Assembly (NCBI RefSeq): GCF_014647515.1
Contig: NZ_BMPI01000024.1
Coordinates: 246 to 64,245 of the forward strand
Direction of reading: 5' to 3'
DNA from: Dactylosporangium sucinum
Lineage (GTDB): Bacteria > Actinomycetota > Actinomycetes > Mycobacteriales > Micromonosporaceae
DNA length: 64,000 nt
The notes below the pieces were generated by a model. That model did not search any database. It had not been told where the DNA came from and saw only the letters and a list, made by a program, of their open reading frames with translations. Numbering within the stretch: position 1 is the stretch's first letter; each line of letters begins with the position of its first letter. Of this stretch, positions 39,122 through 47,182 are shown piece after piece. The translations under genes were made by a program, and so were the position numbers.

Positions 39122-40218
39122 GCCGGAATCGTCGCGTGCACCCGGAAGCCGCCGCCGTCCGCGGCCCCGGCGGTGAACGCCCCGCCGAGAGCCGCCACCC
39201 GCTCCGCGAGCCCGGTCAGCCCGTGCCCCGCCGCCCGCTCGGCCGGTCCCGAGCCGTCGTCCCGCACGGTCACCTCGGTCGCCGGTCCATAGTGGACGGC
39301 CACCGTGACCCTCGTCGCCGCGGCGTGGCGGACGGTGTTCGTGAGGGCCTCCCGGACGATCGCGGACGTCACCAGGCGTACCGGCAGGGCACACGCCTCC
39401 TCGGCACCCGTCACCGTCAGCTCGGTGGCCAGGCCGGTCTCCCGCACCCGGGCCACCAGCTCGTCGAGGGGGAGCGGCGCGGCCGGCGGGCGGCGGTCGT
39501 CGCGCAGGACGCCGACGAGCGAGGACAGGTCGGCCATCGCCGAACGCCGCACGTCCTGCGCCAGCCGCACCGCGTCCCGCGCCTCCTGCGCGGCCGGGTC
39601 CGCCGACGCGTCCAAGGTGTCCGCGGCCACGTTGAGGTGGACGCCGACGACGGCGAGGGTGTGGGCCACGGTGTCGTGGACCTCCCGGGCGACCCGCAGG
39701 CGCTCCGCCGTGCGCTGCTCGTCCAGGTCGGCGCGCAGCCGGTGGACGAGCTCGTCGCGCCAGCGGAGCCAGTTGCGGTACGACAGCGTGGCGGCGACGA
39801 CCGCGGCGAGCCACAGCGACTCGGTGCCGACCGTCGCCATGGCCCGGGCCGCGGTGTGCTGGAGCACGGTCCAATCGAAGTTGAACGCGCAGACCGCGTG
39901 CACCGCCGCGACGGTGACGACGAGCGTGGTGCGGGCGCGGGGCGCGAGCAGCGCGGTGACGTACAGGAAGGTGGCCGGCCACAGCCAGCCGGCCGTCGTG
40001 AGGTCGGCGGTCCGCTGGCCCGCCACGGTCGCGATGCCGAGGAGCAGGCCGGCGAGCGGCCAGCGGCGCTGCAGCCAGAGCAGCCCCGCGAGGGTCGTGG
40101 CGACGGCGAGCGGGCCGGGCGCGCCGAGCGGCTGGCCGGCGAGGGACTCGCCGCTCAGCACCCCGACGAACGTCACGGCCGAGCAGGCGGCGGTGACGGG
40201 GCGGCTCAGCGCTGGCAT
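39118..40218 (-). CDS. Sensor histidine kinase (NarL-type partner)
   Basis: The 366-aa protein has about five membrane helices, then RTAERLRVAREVHDTVAHTL with the His in EVHDTVAHTLAVVGVHLNV. The HATPase shows IVREALTNTVRHAAATRVTV, DDGSGP and GHGLTGLAERVAALGG. It pairs with the regulator at 38414 and overlaps the 54-aa gene upstream by 13 bases, making a three-gene operon. Confidence 0.92.
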   Translation of the reverse strand: MPALSRPVTAACSAVTFVGVLSGESLAGQPLGAPGPLAVATTLAGLLWLQRRWPLAGLLLGIATVAGQRTADLTTAGWLWPATFLYVTALLAPRARTTLVVTVAAVHAVCAFNFDWTVLQHTAARAMATVGTESLWLAAVVAATLSYRNWLRWRDELVHRLRADLDEQRTAERLRVAREVHDTVAHTLAVVGVHLNVAADTLDASADPAAQEARDAVRLAQDVRRSAMADLSSLVGVLRDDRRPPAAPLPLDELVARVRETGLATELTVTGAEEACALPVRLVTSAIVREALTNTVRHAAATRVTVAVHYGPATEVTVRDDGSGPAERAAGHGLTGLAERVAALGGAFTAGAADGGGFRVHATIPA

Positions 40219-40370
40219 GGAGCCACCGTCCCATACTCGACGAAGGTCACGCTGGTCGAGTCGCCGCCGGGGCCGAGAAGGCCGGTCAGGACGAGCACGA
40301 CGCCGGCCACGGCGGTGACCAGACCGGCCACCAGGCCGGCGAACGCGAAGCGGAGCAGGTCGTCAGGCAT
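40206..40370 (-). CDS. Small membrane protein, 54 aa, upstream of the kinase
   Basis: ATG 40370 opens MPDDLLRFAFAGLVAGLVTA, one membrane helix continuing VAGVVLVLTGLLG. A 20-residue outer tail includes STSVTFVEYGTVAPCQR. The stop at 40206 lies inside the kinase start, so the two are translationally coupled. A one-helix peptide in a kinase operon could be a signal-accessory protein. It is short, but the frame, helix and coupling make it likely to be real. Confidence 0.65.
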   Translation of the reverse strand: MPDDLLRFAFAGLVAGLVTAVAGVVLVLTGLLGPGGDSTSVTFVEYGTVAPCQR

Positions 40371-40508
40371 GGCATCGACGCTATGGCCGATCGCCCGGCC
40401 GGTCGTCGTCTCCGCGGTGACACCTGCGCCTGCACCAAATGGAGTACGCAGGCATGTTCCGGGTAGCCGGGTGGGCCGGCCCGGCCGGCGACGCTAGCTT
40501 GATCCGGC

Positions 40509-40700
40509 ATGGAGCACCGCTGCGGCAAGCATGTCGTCCTGGCCAACCCGGCCTCGCGCATCCCGATCTGGATGGAGTGCGCCGTGCACCGGTTCACGCC
40601 GATGCAGGTCACCCGCCGGTTCCACGACGTCGTCGCGCTCGAGTTCTCCGGCGAGGAACTGCTGCGCCTCGACTGGATCGTCGAGCACGGGATGCTCTGA
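40509..40700 (+). CDS. Small protein, 63 aa
   Basis: MEHRCGKHVVLANPASRIPI is followed by WMECAVHRFTPMQVTRRFHD and a helix ending LLRLDWIVEHGML. TAGCTT at 40495-40500 lies eight bases before the ATG, fitting a leaderless mRNA. The family is not known to me. Two Cys and several His suggest possible metal binding. It is convergent with the gene at 40716. Confidence 0.7.
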   Translation: MEHRCGKHVVLANPASRIPIWMECAVHRFTPMQVTRRFHDVVALEFSGEELLRLDWIVEHGML

Positions 40701-40715
40701 GCGGCTCCGCAGCGG

Positions 40716-41939
40716 CTACAGCAGGCCCGGGTACAGCAGGGCCAGCTCGTCCGGGTAGCCCGCGACGAGGCGCAGCTCGTCGTCGGTCAGCGGCCGCCCG
40801 GTCGCGGCGTTGCATACCTGCACCAGCTTGAACGTCAGCTCCTCGTCCTTGACGTCGACCCCCAGGTCCTCCATGACGTGCCGGAACCCGGCCAGCCCCC
40901 CGTACTCGCCGGTGAGCACGATCCGGCCGGCGCGCGCGTGCCGGTCGGCCGGGAACGGGCCGAGCTCGTCCTCGTCGTAGAGCTCGTAGTTGCGGTGGTC
41001 CTTGAGCGCGCCGTCGGCGTGGATGCCCGACTCGTGCGCGAACGCGTTGGGGCCGACGCCCGGCTGGTGGTTGGGCAGCGGCTGGCCGAACGCGTACGAC
41101 GCCCAGCGCGCGAACCGGCGGGCCCACGCCAGGTCGATCGGGTCGCCGATCTCGGCGCCGTCCGGCACGCCGAAGCCGTGGCGCAGGGCCAGGATGCACG
41201 AGACCAGGTCGGCGTTGCCCGACCGCTCGCCGATCCCGTTGACGCAGGTGTTGATCCATGCGTCCTGGCCGGCGGCGAGGTCGCCGAACGCGCCGGCCAG
41301 TGAGTTCGCGACCGCCATCCCCAGGTCGTTGTGGCAGTGCGTCTCGATGGGGATCCCGACCGCGGCGGCCAGCGTCGCGAACCGTTCGCCGATGCGGCCC
41401 GGGGTGTCGCCGCCGATCGTGTCGCAGTACCGCAACCGGTCCGCCCCCGCCTCGCGCGCCGCGATCGCGAACTCGGTGAGGAAGCCGTCGTCGGTGCGCG
41501 AACCGTCCTCGGCGTTGACCCCGACCGTCTGCGCGCCGGCCGACTTCGCGGTGCGTACGGCGTCGGTCATCTCGCGGATGAGCGCCGGCCGGTCGAGCCG
41601 CCCCTTGAACTTGTTCTGCAGCATCTGGTCGGACGTCGAGATCGACAGGTTGTAGTGCCTGAGCCCGAGCGCCGCCGACTTCTCCACGTCCGCGGCGACG
41701 GCCCGGCACCAGCCCGACAGCCGCAGCCCGCCGAACGCGCCCGCCGCTTCCAGCGCGGTCTGGGCGCGGATGTACGGCACCTCGTGGAAGAGGAATGGGA
41801 AGCCGATCTCGGACTGCGCGACGCCGAGCCGGCCCAGATAGAAGTTGACCATCGTCTTGCCGAACTTGGACAGCCCGGTCCGGGCCGTCTGGACCCCGTC
41901 ACGGTTGGTGACGTCAAGGAAGTGGATTGTCGGAGCCAT
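40716..41939 (-). CDS. HMGL-like / homocitrate synthase-type enzyme
   Basis: The 407-aa protein is a TIM-barrel of the isopropylmalate/homocitrate synthase group: FLDVTNRDGVQ at the start (metal and catalytic Asp-Arg), ETHCHNDLGMAVANSLAGAF (His-x-His metal ligands) and CVNGIGERSGNADL, then NAFAHESGIHADG. Such enzymes condense acetyl-CoA with a 2-oxo acid. The leucine-sensing domain of LeuA is absent. ATG 41939 begins at the conserved strand; a TTG at 41975 is less likely. It is divergent from a citrate-synthase-like gene with which it may share a pathway and an operator. Confidence 0.87.
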   Translation of the reverse strand: MAPTIHFLDVTNRDGVQTARTGLSKFGKTMVNFYLGRLGVAQSEIGFPFLFHEVPYIRAQTALEAAGAFGGLRLSGWCRAVAADVEKSAALGLRHYNLSISTSDQMLQNKFKGRLDRPALIREMTDAVRTAKSAGAQTVGVNAEDGSRTDDGFLTEFAIAAREAGADRLRYCDTIGGDTPGRIGERFATLAAAVGIPIETHCHNDLGMAVANSLAGAFGDLAAGQDAWINTCVNGIGERSGNADLVSCILALRHGFGVPDGAEIGDPIDLAWARRFARWASYAFGQPLPNHQPGVGPNAFAHESGIHADGALKDHRNYELYDEDELGPFPADRHARAGRIVLTGEYGGLAGFRHVMEDLGVDVKDEELTFKLVQVCNAATGRPLTDDELRLVAGYPDELALLYPGLL

Positions 41940-41945
41940 GCGTCC

Positions 41946-41997
41946 ACGTTGACTGTCATGCTGTACTTGTGTCAACGTTGATGAAAATCAACATGAC
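41946..41997. promoter_or_regulatory. Dyad cluster between divergent synthase genes
   Basis: ACGTTGAC (41946-41953) and GTCAACGT (41971-41978) are perfect inverted copies 17 bases apart. A second dyad, GTTGAT (41977-41982) and ATCAAC (41987-41992), overlaps, and TCAACGTTGA is itself a palindrome. The cluster spans the promoter region of both genes. The HTH domain of the citrate-synthase-like protein at 42016 is a candidate binder. Confidence 0.65.
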
Positions 41998-42015
41998 TCG
42001 ACCGGGAGAAGCGGC

Positions 42016-43212
42016 GTGACCAGGTGGATGACCGTCGAGGAGGCGGCCGGGCGGCTCGGTGTGAAGACCGCCACCGTCTACGCGTACGTCAGCCGGGGCG
42101 TGCTCACCCGCCGCCGCGGCGCCGACGGGCGCAGCGTGCTGGACTCGGAGGAGGTCGAGCGGCTCGCCCTACGCGGCCGCCCCCGCCGCACCGGCCGCCC
42201 GGAGTTGGTCATCGAGTCGGCGGTCACGCTGCTCGGCGCCGACCGCCCCTACTACCGGGGTCGTGACGCCATCGTACTGTCCGACACCTGGCATCTTGAG
42301 CACGCGGCGGGTTGGCTGTGGACCGGCGTGGACCGCGACCACCTGGACCCGTGGACGGCACCGGCCGAGGCGGTCGCCGCGGCCCGGGCGGCCCAGGCCG
42401 GCCTGCCGGTCTCCGTGCTGCCGCTGGAGCGCCTGCAGGTCATCGTGACCACCCTGGCGGCGGCCGATCCGGTGCGGCTGACGCTCGAACCCGCCGCGGT
42501 CGCCGGGATCGGGCAGAGTCTCGTCGCCGGTCTGGTCGACGCGCTGCCGGCCGTGGGCGGGCGGTCACCGGCCGTCGAGGGGCCGGTCGCGGAGCGGCTG
42601 TGGGCGAAGCTGGCCGGTGCCGGGGCGGCGCCGGCGCTCGCGGACGTGCTGCGGTACGCGATGGTGCTGCTCGCCGACCATGAGCTGGCCGCCTCGACGC
42701 TCGCCGCGCGGGTCGCCGCGTCCGTGCGGGCCGACCCCTACGCGGTGGTCGCGGCCGGCCTCGGCGTGGTGAGCGGAGCGTTGCACGGTGGGGCGTCGCT
42801 CGGCACCGAGGCGATGCTCGCCGAGACGTCCGAGCCCGCGGAGGCGTCGGCGGCGATGGGCCGGCGGCTGCGGCAGGGGGAGCGGGTCCCCGGGTTCGGC
42901 CATGCGGTGTACCGTGCCGGCGACGGCCGGGCCCCCGCCCTGCTCGCCCGGATCCGGGCGGCCGTCCCCGGGCACCCTCGGCTCGCCGTCGCCGACGCGA
43001 TCCTGGCCGAGGCGGACCGCCGCCGGCTGCCGGCCGTGAACGTGGACTTCGCCCTCGGTCTGCTCGCCCACCTGGCGGGCATGCCCCGCGGGGCCGGCGA
43101 GGCCATCTTCGGCGTGGCGCGGACGGTGGGCTGGCTCGCGCACGCCATGGAGGAGTACGCGCACCCGACCAAACTCCGCCTCCGCGCCTCCTACACGGGC
43201 CCCCTCCCCTAA
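42016..43212 (+). CDS. Citrate synthase-like protein with N-terminal HTH domain
   Basis: The 398-aa protein starts with an excisionase/MerR-type HTH (MTVEEAAGRLGVKTATVYAY, then SRGVLTRRRG). The citrate synthase fold follows, with the catalytic set: His in LADHELAAST, His in GFGHAVYR and Asp in AVNVDFALG. Such HTH-citrate synthases occur in actinobacteria, but their role is not settled; they could be enzymes, sensors or both. GTG 42016 has GGGAGAAG upstream. The divergent homocitrate-synthase-like gene suggests a linked 2-oxo-acid pathway. Confidence 0.88.
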   Translation: MTRWMTVEEAAGRLGVKTATVYAYVSRGVLTRRRGADGRSVLDSEEVERLALRGRPRRTGRPELVIESAVTLLGADRPYYRGRDAIVLSDTWHLEHAAGWLWTGVDRDHLDPWTAPAEAVAAARAAQAGLPVSVLPLERLQVIVTTLAAADPVRLTLEPAAVAGIGQSLVAGLVDALPAVGGRSPAVEGPVAERLWAKLAGAGAAPALADVLRYAMVLLADHELAASTLAARVAASVRADPYAVVAAGLGVVSGALHGGASLGTEAMLAETSEPAEASAAMGRRLRQGERVPGFGHAVYRAGDGRAPALLARIRAAVPGHPRLAVADAILAEADRRRLPAVNVDFALGLLAHLAGMPRGAGEAIFGVARTVGWLAHAMEEYAHPTKLRLRASYTGPLP

Positions 43213-43213
43213 C

Positions 43214-43295
43214 CGCGTCGATCTTGCAGTTGTGGTGCCTGACAAACAGGGACATCCTGGGAGCGTCGCGGCACCACGACTGCAAGATCGACGCG
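43214..43295. repeat. Long hairpin element, copy 1
   Basis: A 26-base arm (43214-43239, containing GTCGATCTTGCAGTTGTGG) pairs with 43270-43295 with one mismatch. The 30-base interior holds a small stem (CAGG, CCTG). A near-identical element lies at 47048-47127. It begins two bases after the stop of the citrate-synthase-like gene, so it may also terminate it. Such families of long palindromes appear to be common in Micromonosporaceae. Confidence 0.85.
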
Positions 43296-43301
43296 AGGGG
43301 G

Positions 43302-44147
43302 CTACACGTAGAGGGTGCCCTCGGCGACCAGCACCGCGTGGCCCCAGACCTCCACCCGCTCCACCTCGTCCAGCGTGCCCTCGACCAGGGCGTGGATCGT
43401 GGACGGGCGGCCCATCTCGACGCCCTGGCGGACGGTCAGCGGGGTGCCCAGCGGCAGGCGGCCGTGGCGGGCCAGGTGCAGCGCCAGCGGGCCCGCCGCC
43501 GAGCCGGTGCCGGCGTCCTCCGTCACGCCGTAGGCCGGCGAGAACATCCGGGTCCGCCAGACCGCCGGGTCGGCCGTCGGGGCGAAGCAGTTCAGGGCCA
43601 GGTCGTCGTGGGTCGCCAGGGCGCGCAGGTCGACCCGCAGCGCGGCCAGGGCGGCCTCGTCCGGCAGGGCGGCGAAGGCGTGGCGCGGGCCGTTGCGGTA
43701 CACCTCGATGGGCAGGACCGATCGGGTGCCGAGGGCGTCGAGCAGCTCGTCCGCCCGCGGGTAGGGCTCCAGCACCGGGATCGGCTGGAGCATCCGCGCG
43801 CCCAGGGCGCCCCCCGAGCGGTCGCCGAAGAAGCGGAACGGCACCACCCCCATCCCCGTCTCCATCCGCAGCTCCGGGCCCGCCGCGCCCGCGGAGGCCA
43901 GGACCACGGCCGTGCCGAACGTCGGGTGGCCGGCGAAGGGCAGCTCGCCCAGCGGCGTGAAGATGCGCACCCGCACGTCGCCGCCGGCCTCCGGGGGCAG
44001 CACGAACGTGGTCTCCGACAGGTTCATCTCGCGCGCGATGCGCTGCATGAGTGCAGCCGGCAGGCCCGTCGCGTCCGGCAGGACGGCGAGCGGGTTGCCG
44101 GTGAGGGCGGTATCGGTGAAGACGTCGGCGATCACGTATCGGTACAC
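43302..44147 (-). CDS. PhzF-family epimerase/isomerase-like protein
   Basis: The 281-aa protein has the PhzF/DapF-like two-lobe pattern: YVIADVFTDTALTGNPLAVL, MNLSETTFVLPPEAGGDVRV (active-site Glu in NLSET), FTPLGELPFAGHPTFGTAVV and GVTEDAGTGSAAGPLALHLA. PhzF itself isomerises a phenazine precursor, but most relatives have unknown substrates and no phenazine genes are here. GTG 44147 is chosen because homology starts at the next residues. Confidence 0.9.
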   Translation of the reverse strand: MYRYVIADVFTDTALTGNPLAVLPDATGLPAALMQRIAREMNLSETTFVLPPEAGGDVRVRIFTPLGELPFAGHPTFGTAVVLASAGAAGPELRMETGMGVVPFRFFGDRSGGALGARMLQPIPVLEPYPRADELLDALGTRSVLPIEVYRNGPRHAFAALPDEAALAALRVDLRALATHDDLALNCFAPTADPAVWRTRMFSPAYGVTEDAGTGSAAGPLALHLARHGRLPLGTPLTVRQGVEMGRPSTIHALVEGTLDEVERVEVWGHAVLVAEGTLYV

Positions 44148-44229
44148 GTCGTCACGGTAGCCACGCGGAGCGCGGTCGGGACACTGCCAAAGCGAGTAGG
44201 GTGCGCGCCCCACTCGATACAGTCGGTGG

Positions 44230-46287
44230 GTGACCACGGACAACCCGTTCTTCGCCCCGAGCGACCTGCCGTACCAGCTGCCGCCCTTCGACCGCATCGA
44301 GATCGGCCACTACCTTCCGGCCTTCGAGCGCGGCATGGCCGACCAGCGCGACGAGGTCGCGGCGATCGCCGCCGATCCGGCGCCGCCCACGTTCGAGAAC
44401 ACCCTCGTCGCCCTGGAGCGGTCCGGACGGATCCTGCAGCGCGTGTCGGCCGCGTTCTTCAACCTCGCGAGCTCCGACACCAGCCCGCAGCTGCAGGAGA
44501 TCGAGACCCAGGTGGTGCCGCGGCTGTCGGCGCACAGCGACGCCATCATGCTCGACCGCACGCTGTACGGGCGGGTGCGCGACCTCTACGAGCGGCGTGA
44601 CGAGCTCGGCCTCGACGCCGAGTCGGCCTGGCTGCTCGAGCGCTACCACACCGACTTCGTGCGGGCCGGCGCGCGGCTGTCCGACGAGCAGCACGTGCGC
44701 CTGCGGGAGATCAACGCCGAGCTGGCCGGCCTCGCCACCGAGTTCGGCAACAAGGTGCGCGACGAGATGAACGCGAACGCGGTCGTCGTCAACGACGTGG
44801 CCGAGCTCGACGGGCTGTCCGACGACGCGATCGCGGCGGCCGAGCAGGCGGCCCGCGACCGCGGCCTGGAGCGCGGCTACGTGCTCAACCTGATCCTGCC
44901 GACCGCCCAGCCGCAGCTCGCCGCGCTCACCAACCGGGCGCTGCGGGAGCGGCTGCACACCGCCTCGGTGACCCGCGGCGCGCGCGGCGACGAGCACGAC
45001 ACCACCGGCCTGGTCCGCCGCATCGTCCGGCTGCGGGCCGAGCGGGCCCGGCTGCTCGGCTTCGAGCACCACGCCGAGTACAACATCGCCGACAACACGG
45101 CCCGCACCGTCCAGGCCGTCGAGGAGATGCTGGCCAAGCTCGCCCCGGCCGCCGTCGCCAACGCGCTCGCGGAGGCCGAGGACCTGCAGGCGGCGATCGC
45201 CGCGTCGGGCGAGACGTTCACGCTGGAGCCGTGGGACTGGGCGTTCTACACCGAGCGGGTGCGGCGCGAGCGGTATGCGATCGACGAGTCGGAGCTGCGC
45301 CCGTACTTCGAGCTGGAGCGGGTCCTGCGCGACGGCGTCTTCTACGCGGCCGGCCGGCTCTACGGGCTGCGCTTCGAGGAGCGCCCCGAGCTGCCCGCGT
45401 ACCACCCGGACGCCCGGGTGTTCGAGGTGCTCGACCACGACGGCAGCCGGCTCGGCCTGTTCATCGGCGACTTCTTCACCCGGCCGTCGAAGCGCGGCGG
45501 TGCCTGGGCCAACGCGCTGGTGCCGCAGTCCCGCCTGTTCGGCACCGCGCCGGTCGTGGTGAACAACCTCAACGTCAACCGGGCCCCGGCCGGCGAGCCG
45601 ACGCTGCTGACGCTGGACGAGGTGCGCACCCTGTTCCACGAGTTCGGGCACGCGCTGCACACGCTGTTCTCGCAGGTGCACTTCCCGAAGTTCGCCGGCA
45701 CGCGGGTCCCGCGCGACTTCGTCGAGTATCCGTCGCAGGTCAACGAGGTGTGGATGCTCTGGCCGGAGGTGCTGGCCAACTACGCGACCCATCACGAGAC
45801 CGGCGCGCCGCTGCCGCAGGAGATCGTCGACCGGCTCCAGGCGGCGAAGCAGTTCAACGAGGGGTTCGCCACGACGGAGTACCTCGCGGCGTCGCTGCTC
45901 GACCTCGCCTGGCACACGCTGCGGGTGGAGGACGCGGAGGACATCGACGTCGCCGCGTTCGAGGCCGCCGCGCTGGAGCGGGCCGGCGTCGCCGTGCCGT
46001 TCGTGCCGCCGCGGTACCGCACACCCTACTTCGCCCACATCTTCAGCGGCGCCGCGTACAGCGCCGGCTACTACTCCTACATCTGGAGCGAGGTCCTCGA
46101 CGCCGACACCGTCGACTGGCTGACCGAGCGGGGCGGGCTGCGCCGCGAGCTCGGCGACACGTTCCGCGACGGGCTGCTCGCCAAGGGCGGCAGCGCCGAC
46201 GCGATGGCGGTCTATCGCGCGTTCCGCGGTCGCGATCCGTTGATCGAGCCGCTACTCAAACGGCGCGGTCTGACCGCCAATCCTTAG
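44230..46287 (+). CDS. M3-family metallopeptidase (Dcp/oligopeptidase A-like)
   Basis: The 685-aa protein starts NPFFAPSDLPYQLPPFDRIE and carries the zinc site HEFGHALH at 470-477 (His470, Glu471, His474). The third ligand Glu is likely in the downstream EYPSQVNEVWM region. The C-terminal YFAHIFSGAAYSAGYYSYIW is the usual M3 substrate-binding part with Tyr residues. No signal peptide is seen, so it is a cytoplasmic peptidase for short peptides. The start is GTG 44230. It is divergent from PhzF. Confidence 0.94.
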   Translation: MTTDNPFFAPSDLPYQLPPFDRIEIGHYLPAFERGMADQRDEVAAIAADPAPPTFENTLVALERSGRILQRVSAAFFNLASSDTSPQLQEIETQVVPRLSAHSDAIMLDRTLYGRVRDLYERRDELGLDAESAWLLERYHTDFVRAGARLSDEQHVRLREINAELAGLATEFGNKVRDEMNANAVVVNDVAELDGLSDDAIAAAEQAARDRGLERGYVLNLILPTAQPQLAALTNRALRERLHTASVTRGARGDEHDTTGLVRRIVRLRAERARLLGFEHHAEYNIADNTARTVQAVEEMLAKLAPAAVANALAEAEDLQAAIAASGETFTLEPWDWAFYTERVRRERYAIDESELRPYFELERVLRDGVFYAAGRLYGLRFEERPELPAYHPDARVFEVLDHDGSRLGLFIGDFFTRPSKRGGAWANALVPQSRLFGTAPVVVNNLNVNRAPAGEPTLLTLDEVRTLFHEFGHALHTLFSQVHFPKFAGTRVPRDFVEYPSQVNEVWMLWPEVLANYATHHETGAPLPQEIVDRLQAAKQFNEGFATTEYLAASLLDLAWHTLRVEDAEDIDVAAFEAAALERAGVAVPFVPPRYRTPYFAHIFSGAAYSAGYYSYIWSEVLDADTVDWLTERGGLRRELGDTFRDGLLAKGGSADAMAVYRAFRGRDPLIEPLLKRRGLTANP

Positions 46288-46350
46288 GTTTTGTTCAAGC
46301 AATAGTTTCGCCGCTTTCGTTGTCGGCGCCACGTTCCCTAAGCTGTCGCG

Positions 46351-47040
46351 GTGCGTGGCGCCACCTCCCGGCGCGGGCGCACCGCCGGACGTCGTCTGCA
46401 CATGGGCAGAATGGCGCTCCTGGCGGTGGTCGCCCTCGCTGCTTCGTTGATCAGTGTCGGTGTGTCCTGGGCGATCTTCCCGAACGACCCCGTTGCCGTG
46501 GCAGACGACACCGACTTCGACGCGGCGAAGTTCTACGAGACCCACGCGCGGGCGAACGCCGCCCGGGGCGTCGTGGTCGCCTCCGCGCCCGGCACGTCGC
46601 TGGTGCCGCGCCCGGTCGCCGGGCTCAACCAGGCGCAGACGAACAACGCCTTCATCGTCATCGAGGTGGCCCGTCAGATGCAGCTGCCGGAGCGGGCGAT
46701 GGTGGTCGCCATCGCGACCGCGCTCCAGGAGACGTACCTGCGCAACCTGGCCAACCCGAAGGTCCCCGCGTCGCTGAAGCTCCCGCACGAGGGCACCGGC
46801 ACGAACTACGACTCGCTGGGCATCTTCCAGCAACGGGCGAGCATCTGGGGCACCCCTGAGCAGCTGATGGACCCGGCGTTCGCGTCGGCCAAGTTCTACA
46901 ACAAGCTGGTCAAGGTCGACGGCTGGCAGAAGATGAGCGTGACGGGGGCGGCCCAGGCCGTGCAGCGCAGCGCCTTCGCGAGCGCCTACGCCAAGCACGC
47001 CACGACGGCCCAGAAGATCGTCGACGAGCTGAACCGCTGA
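46351..47040 (+). CDS. Secreted lysozyme/transglycosylase-like protein
   Basis: The 229-aa protein has a membrane anchor or signal (MALLAVVALAASLISVGVSW). A domain follows that is seen in actinobacterial wall hydrolases: ARQMQLPERAMVVAIATALQ, ETYLRNLAN, DSLGIFQQRASIWGTPEQLM and AAQAVQRSAFASAYAKH. The Glu in QETYL is placed like the catalytic Glu of lysozyme-fold transglycosylases. It likely acts on peptidoglycan outside the membrane; activity is inferred. Confidence 0.8.
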   Translation: MRGATSRRGRTAGRRLHMGRMALLAVVALAASLISVGVSWAIFPNDPVAVADDTDFDAAKFYETHARANAARGVVVASAPGTSLVPRPVAGLNQAQTNNAFIVIEVARQMQLPERAMVVAIATALQETYLRNLANPKVPASLKLPHEGTGTNYDSLGIFQQRASIWGTPEQLMDPAFASAKFYNKLVKVDGWQKMSVTGAAQAVQRSAFASAYAKHATTAQKIVDELNR

Positions 47041-47047
47041 CCCCTCC

Positions 47048-47127
47048 GCGTCGATCTTGCAGTTGTGGTGCCTGACAAACCCGGACATCGTGGGAGTGTC
47101 GAGGCACCACAACTGCAAGATCGACGC
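47048..47127. repeat. Long hairpin element, copy 2
   Basis: The arms 47048-47072 and 47103-47127 are perfect 25-base inverted copies containing GTCGATCTTGCAGTTGTGG, with a 30-base interior almost the same as in the element at 43214. It lies seven bases after a stop codon, again just downstream of a gene. Confidence 0.88.
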
Positions 47128-47143
47128 ACGGGAGGGTCGACGC

Positions 47144-47158
47144 ACTGGTCCAACCAGT
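47144..47158 (+). promoter_or_regulatory. FadR-type operator
   Basis: ACTGGTCCAACCAGT is a perfect palindrome with the TGGT-N3-ACCA core bound by FadR-subfamily GntR regulators. It lies 24 bases before the start of the FadR-like gene at 47183, which suggests autoregulation. Confidence 0.8.
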
Positions 47159-47182
47159 TGATGGGTGGGACACTGTCGAACC

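Noticed and set aside
43302-44147. PhzF considered as evidence of a phenazine cluster
   Set aside because: No other phz genes are nearby and PhzF relatives are widespread outside phenazine pathways.
43214-47127. Repeated palindromes considered as a CRISPR array
   Set aside because: There are only two units almost 4 kb apart, each a long hairpin, with no regular spacers and no cas genes.
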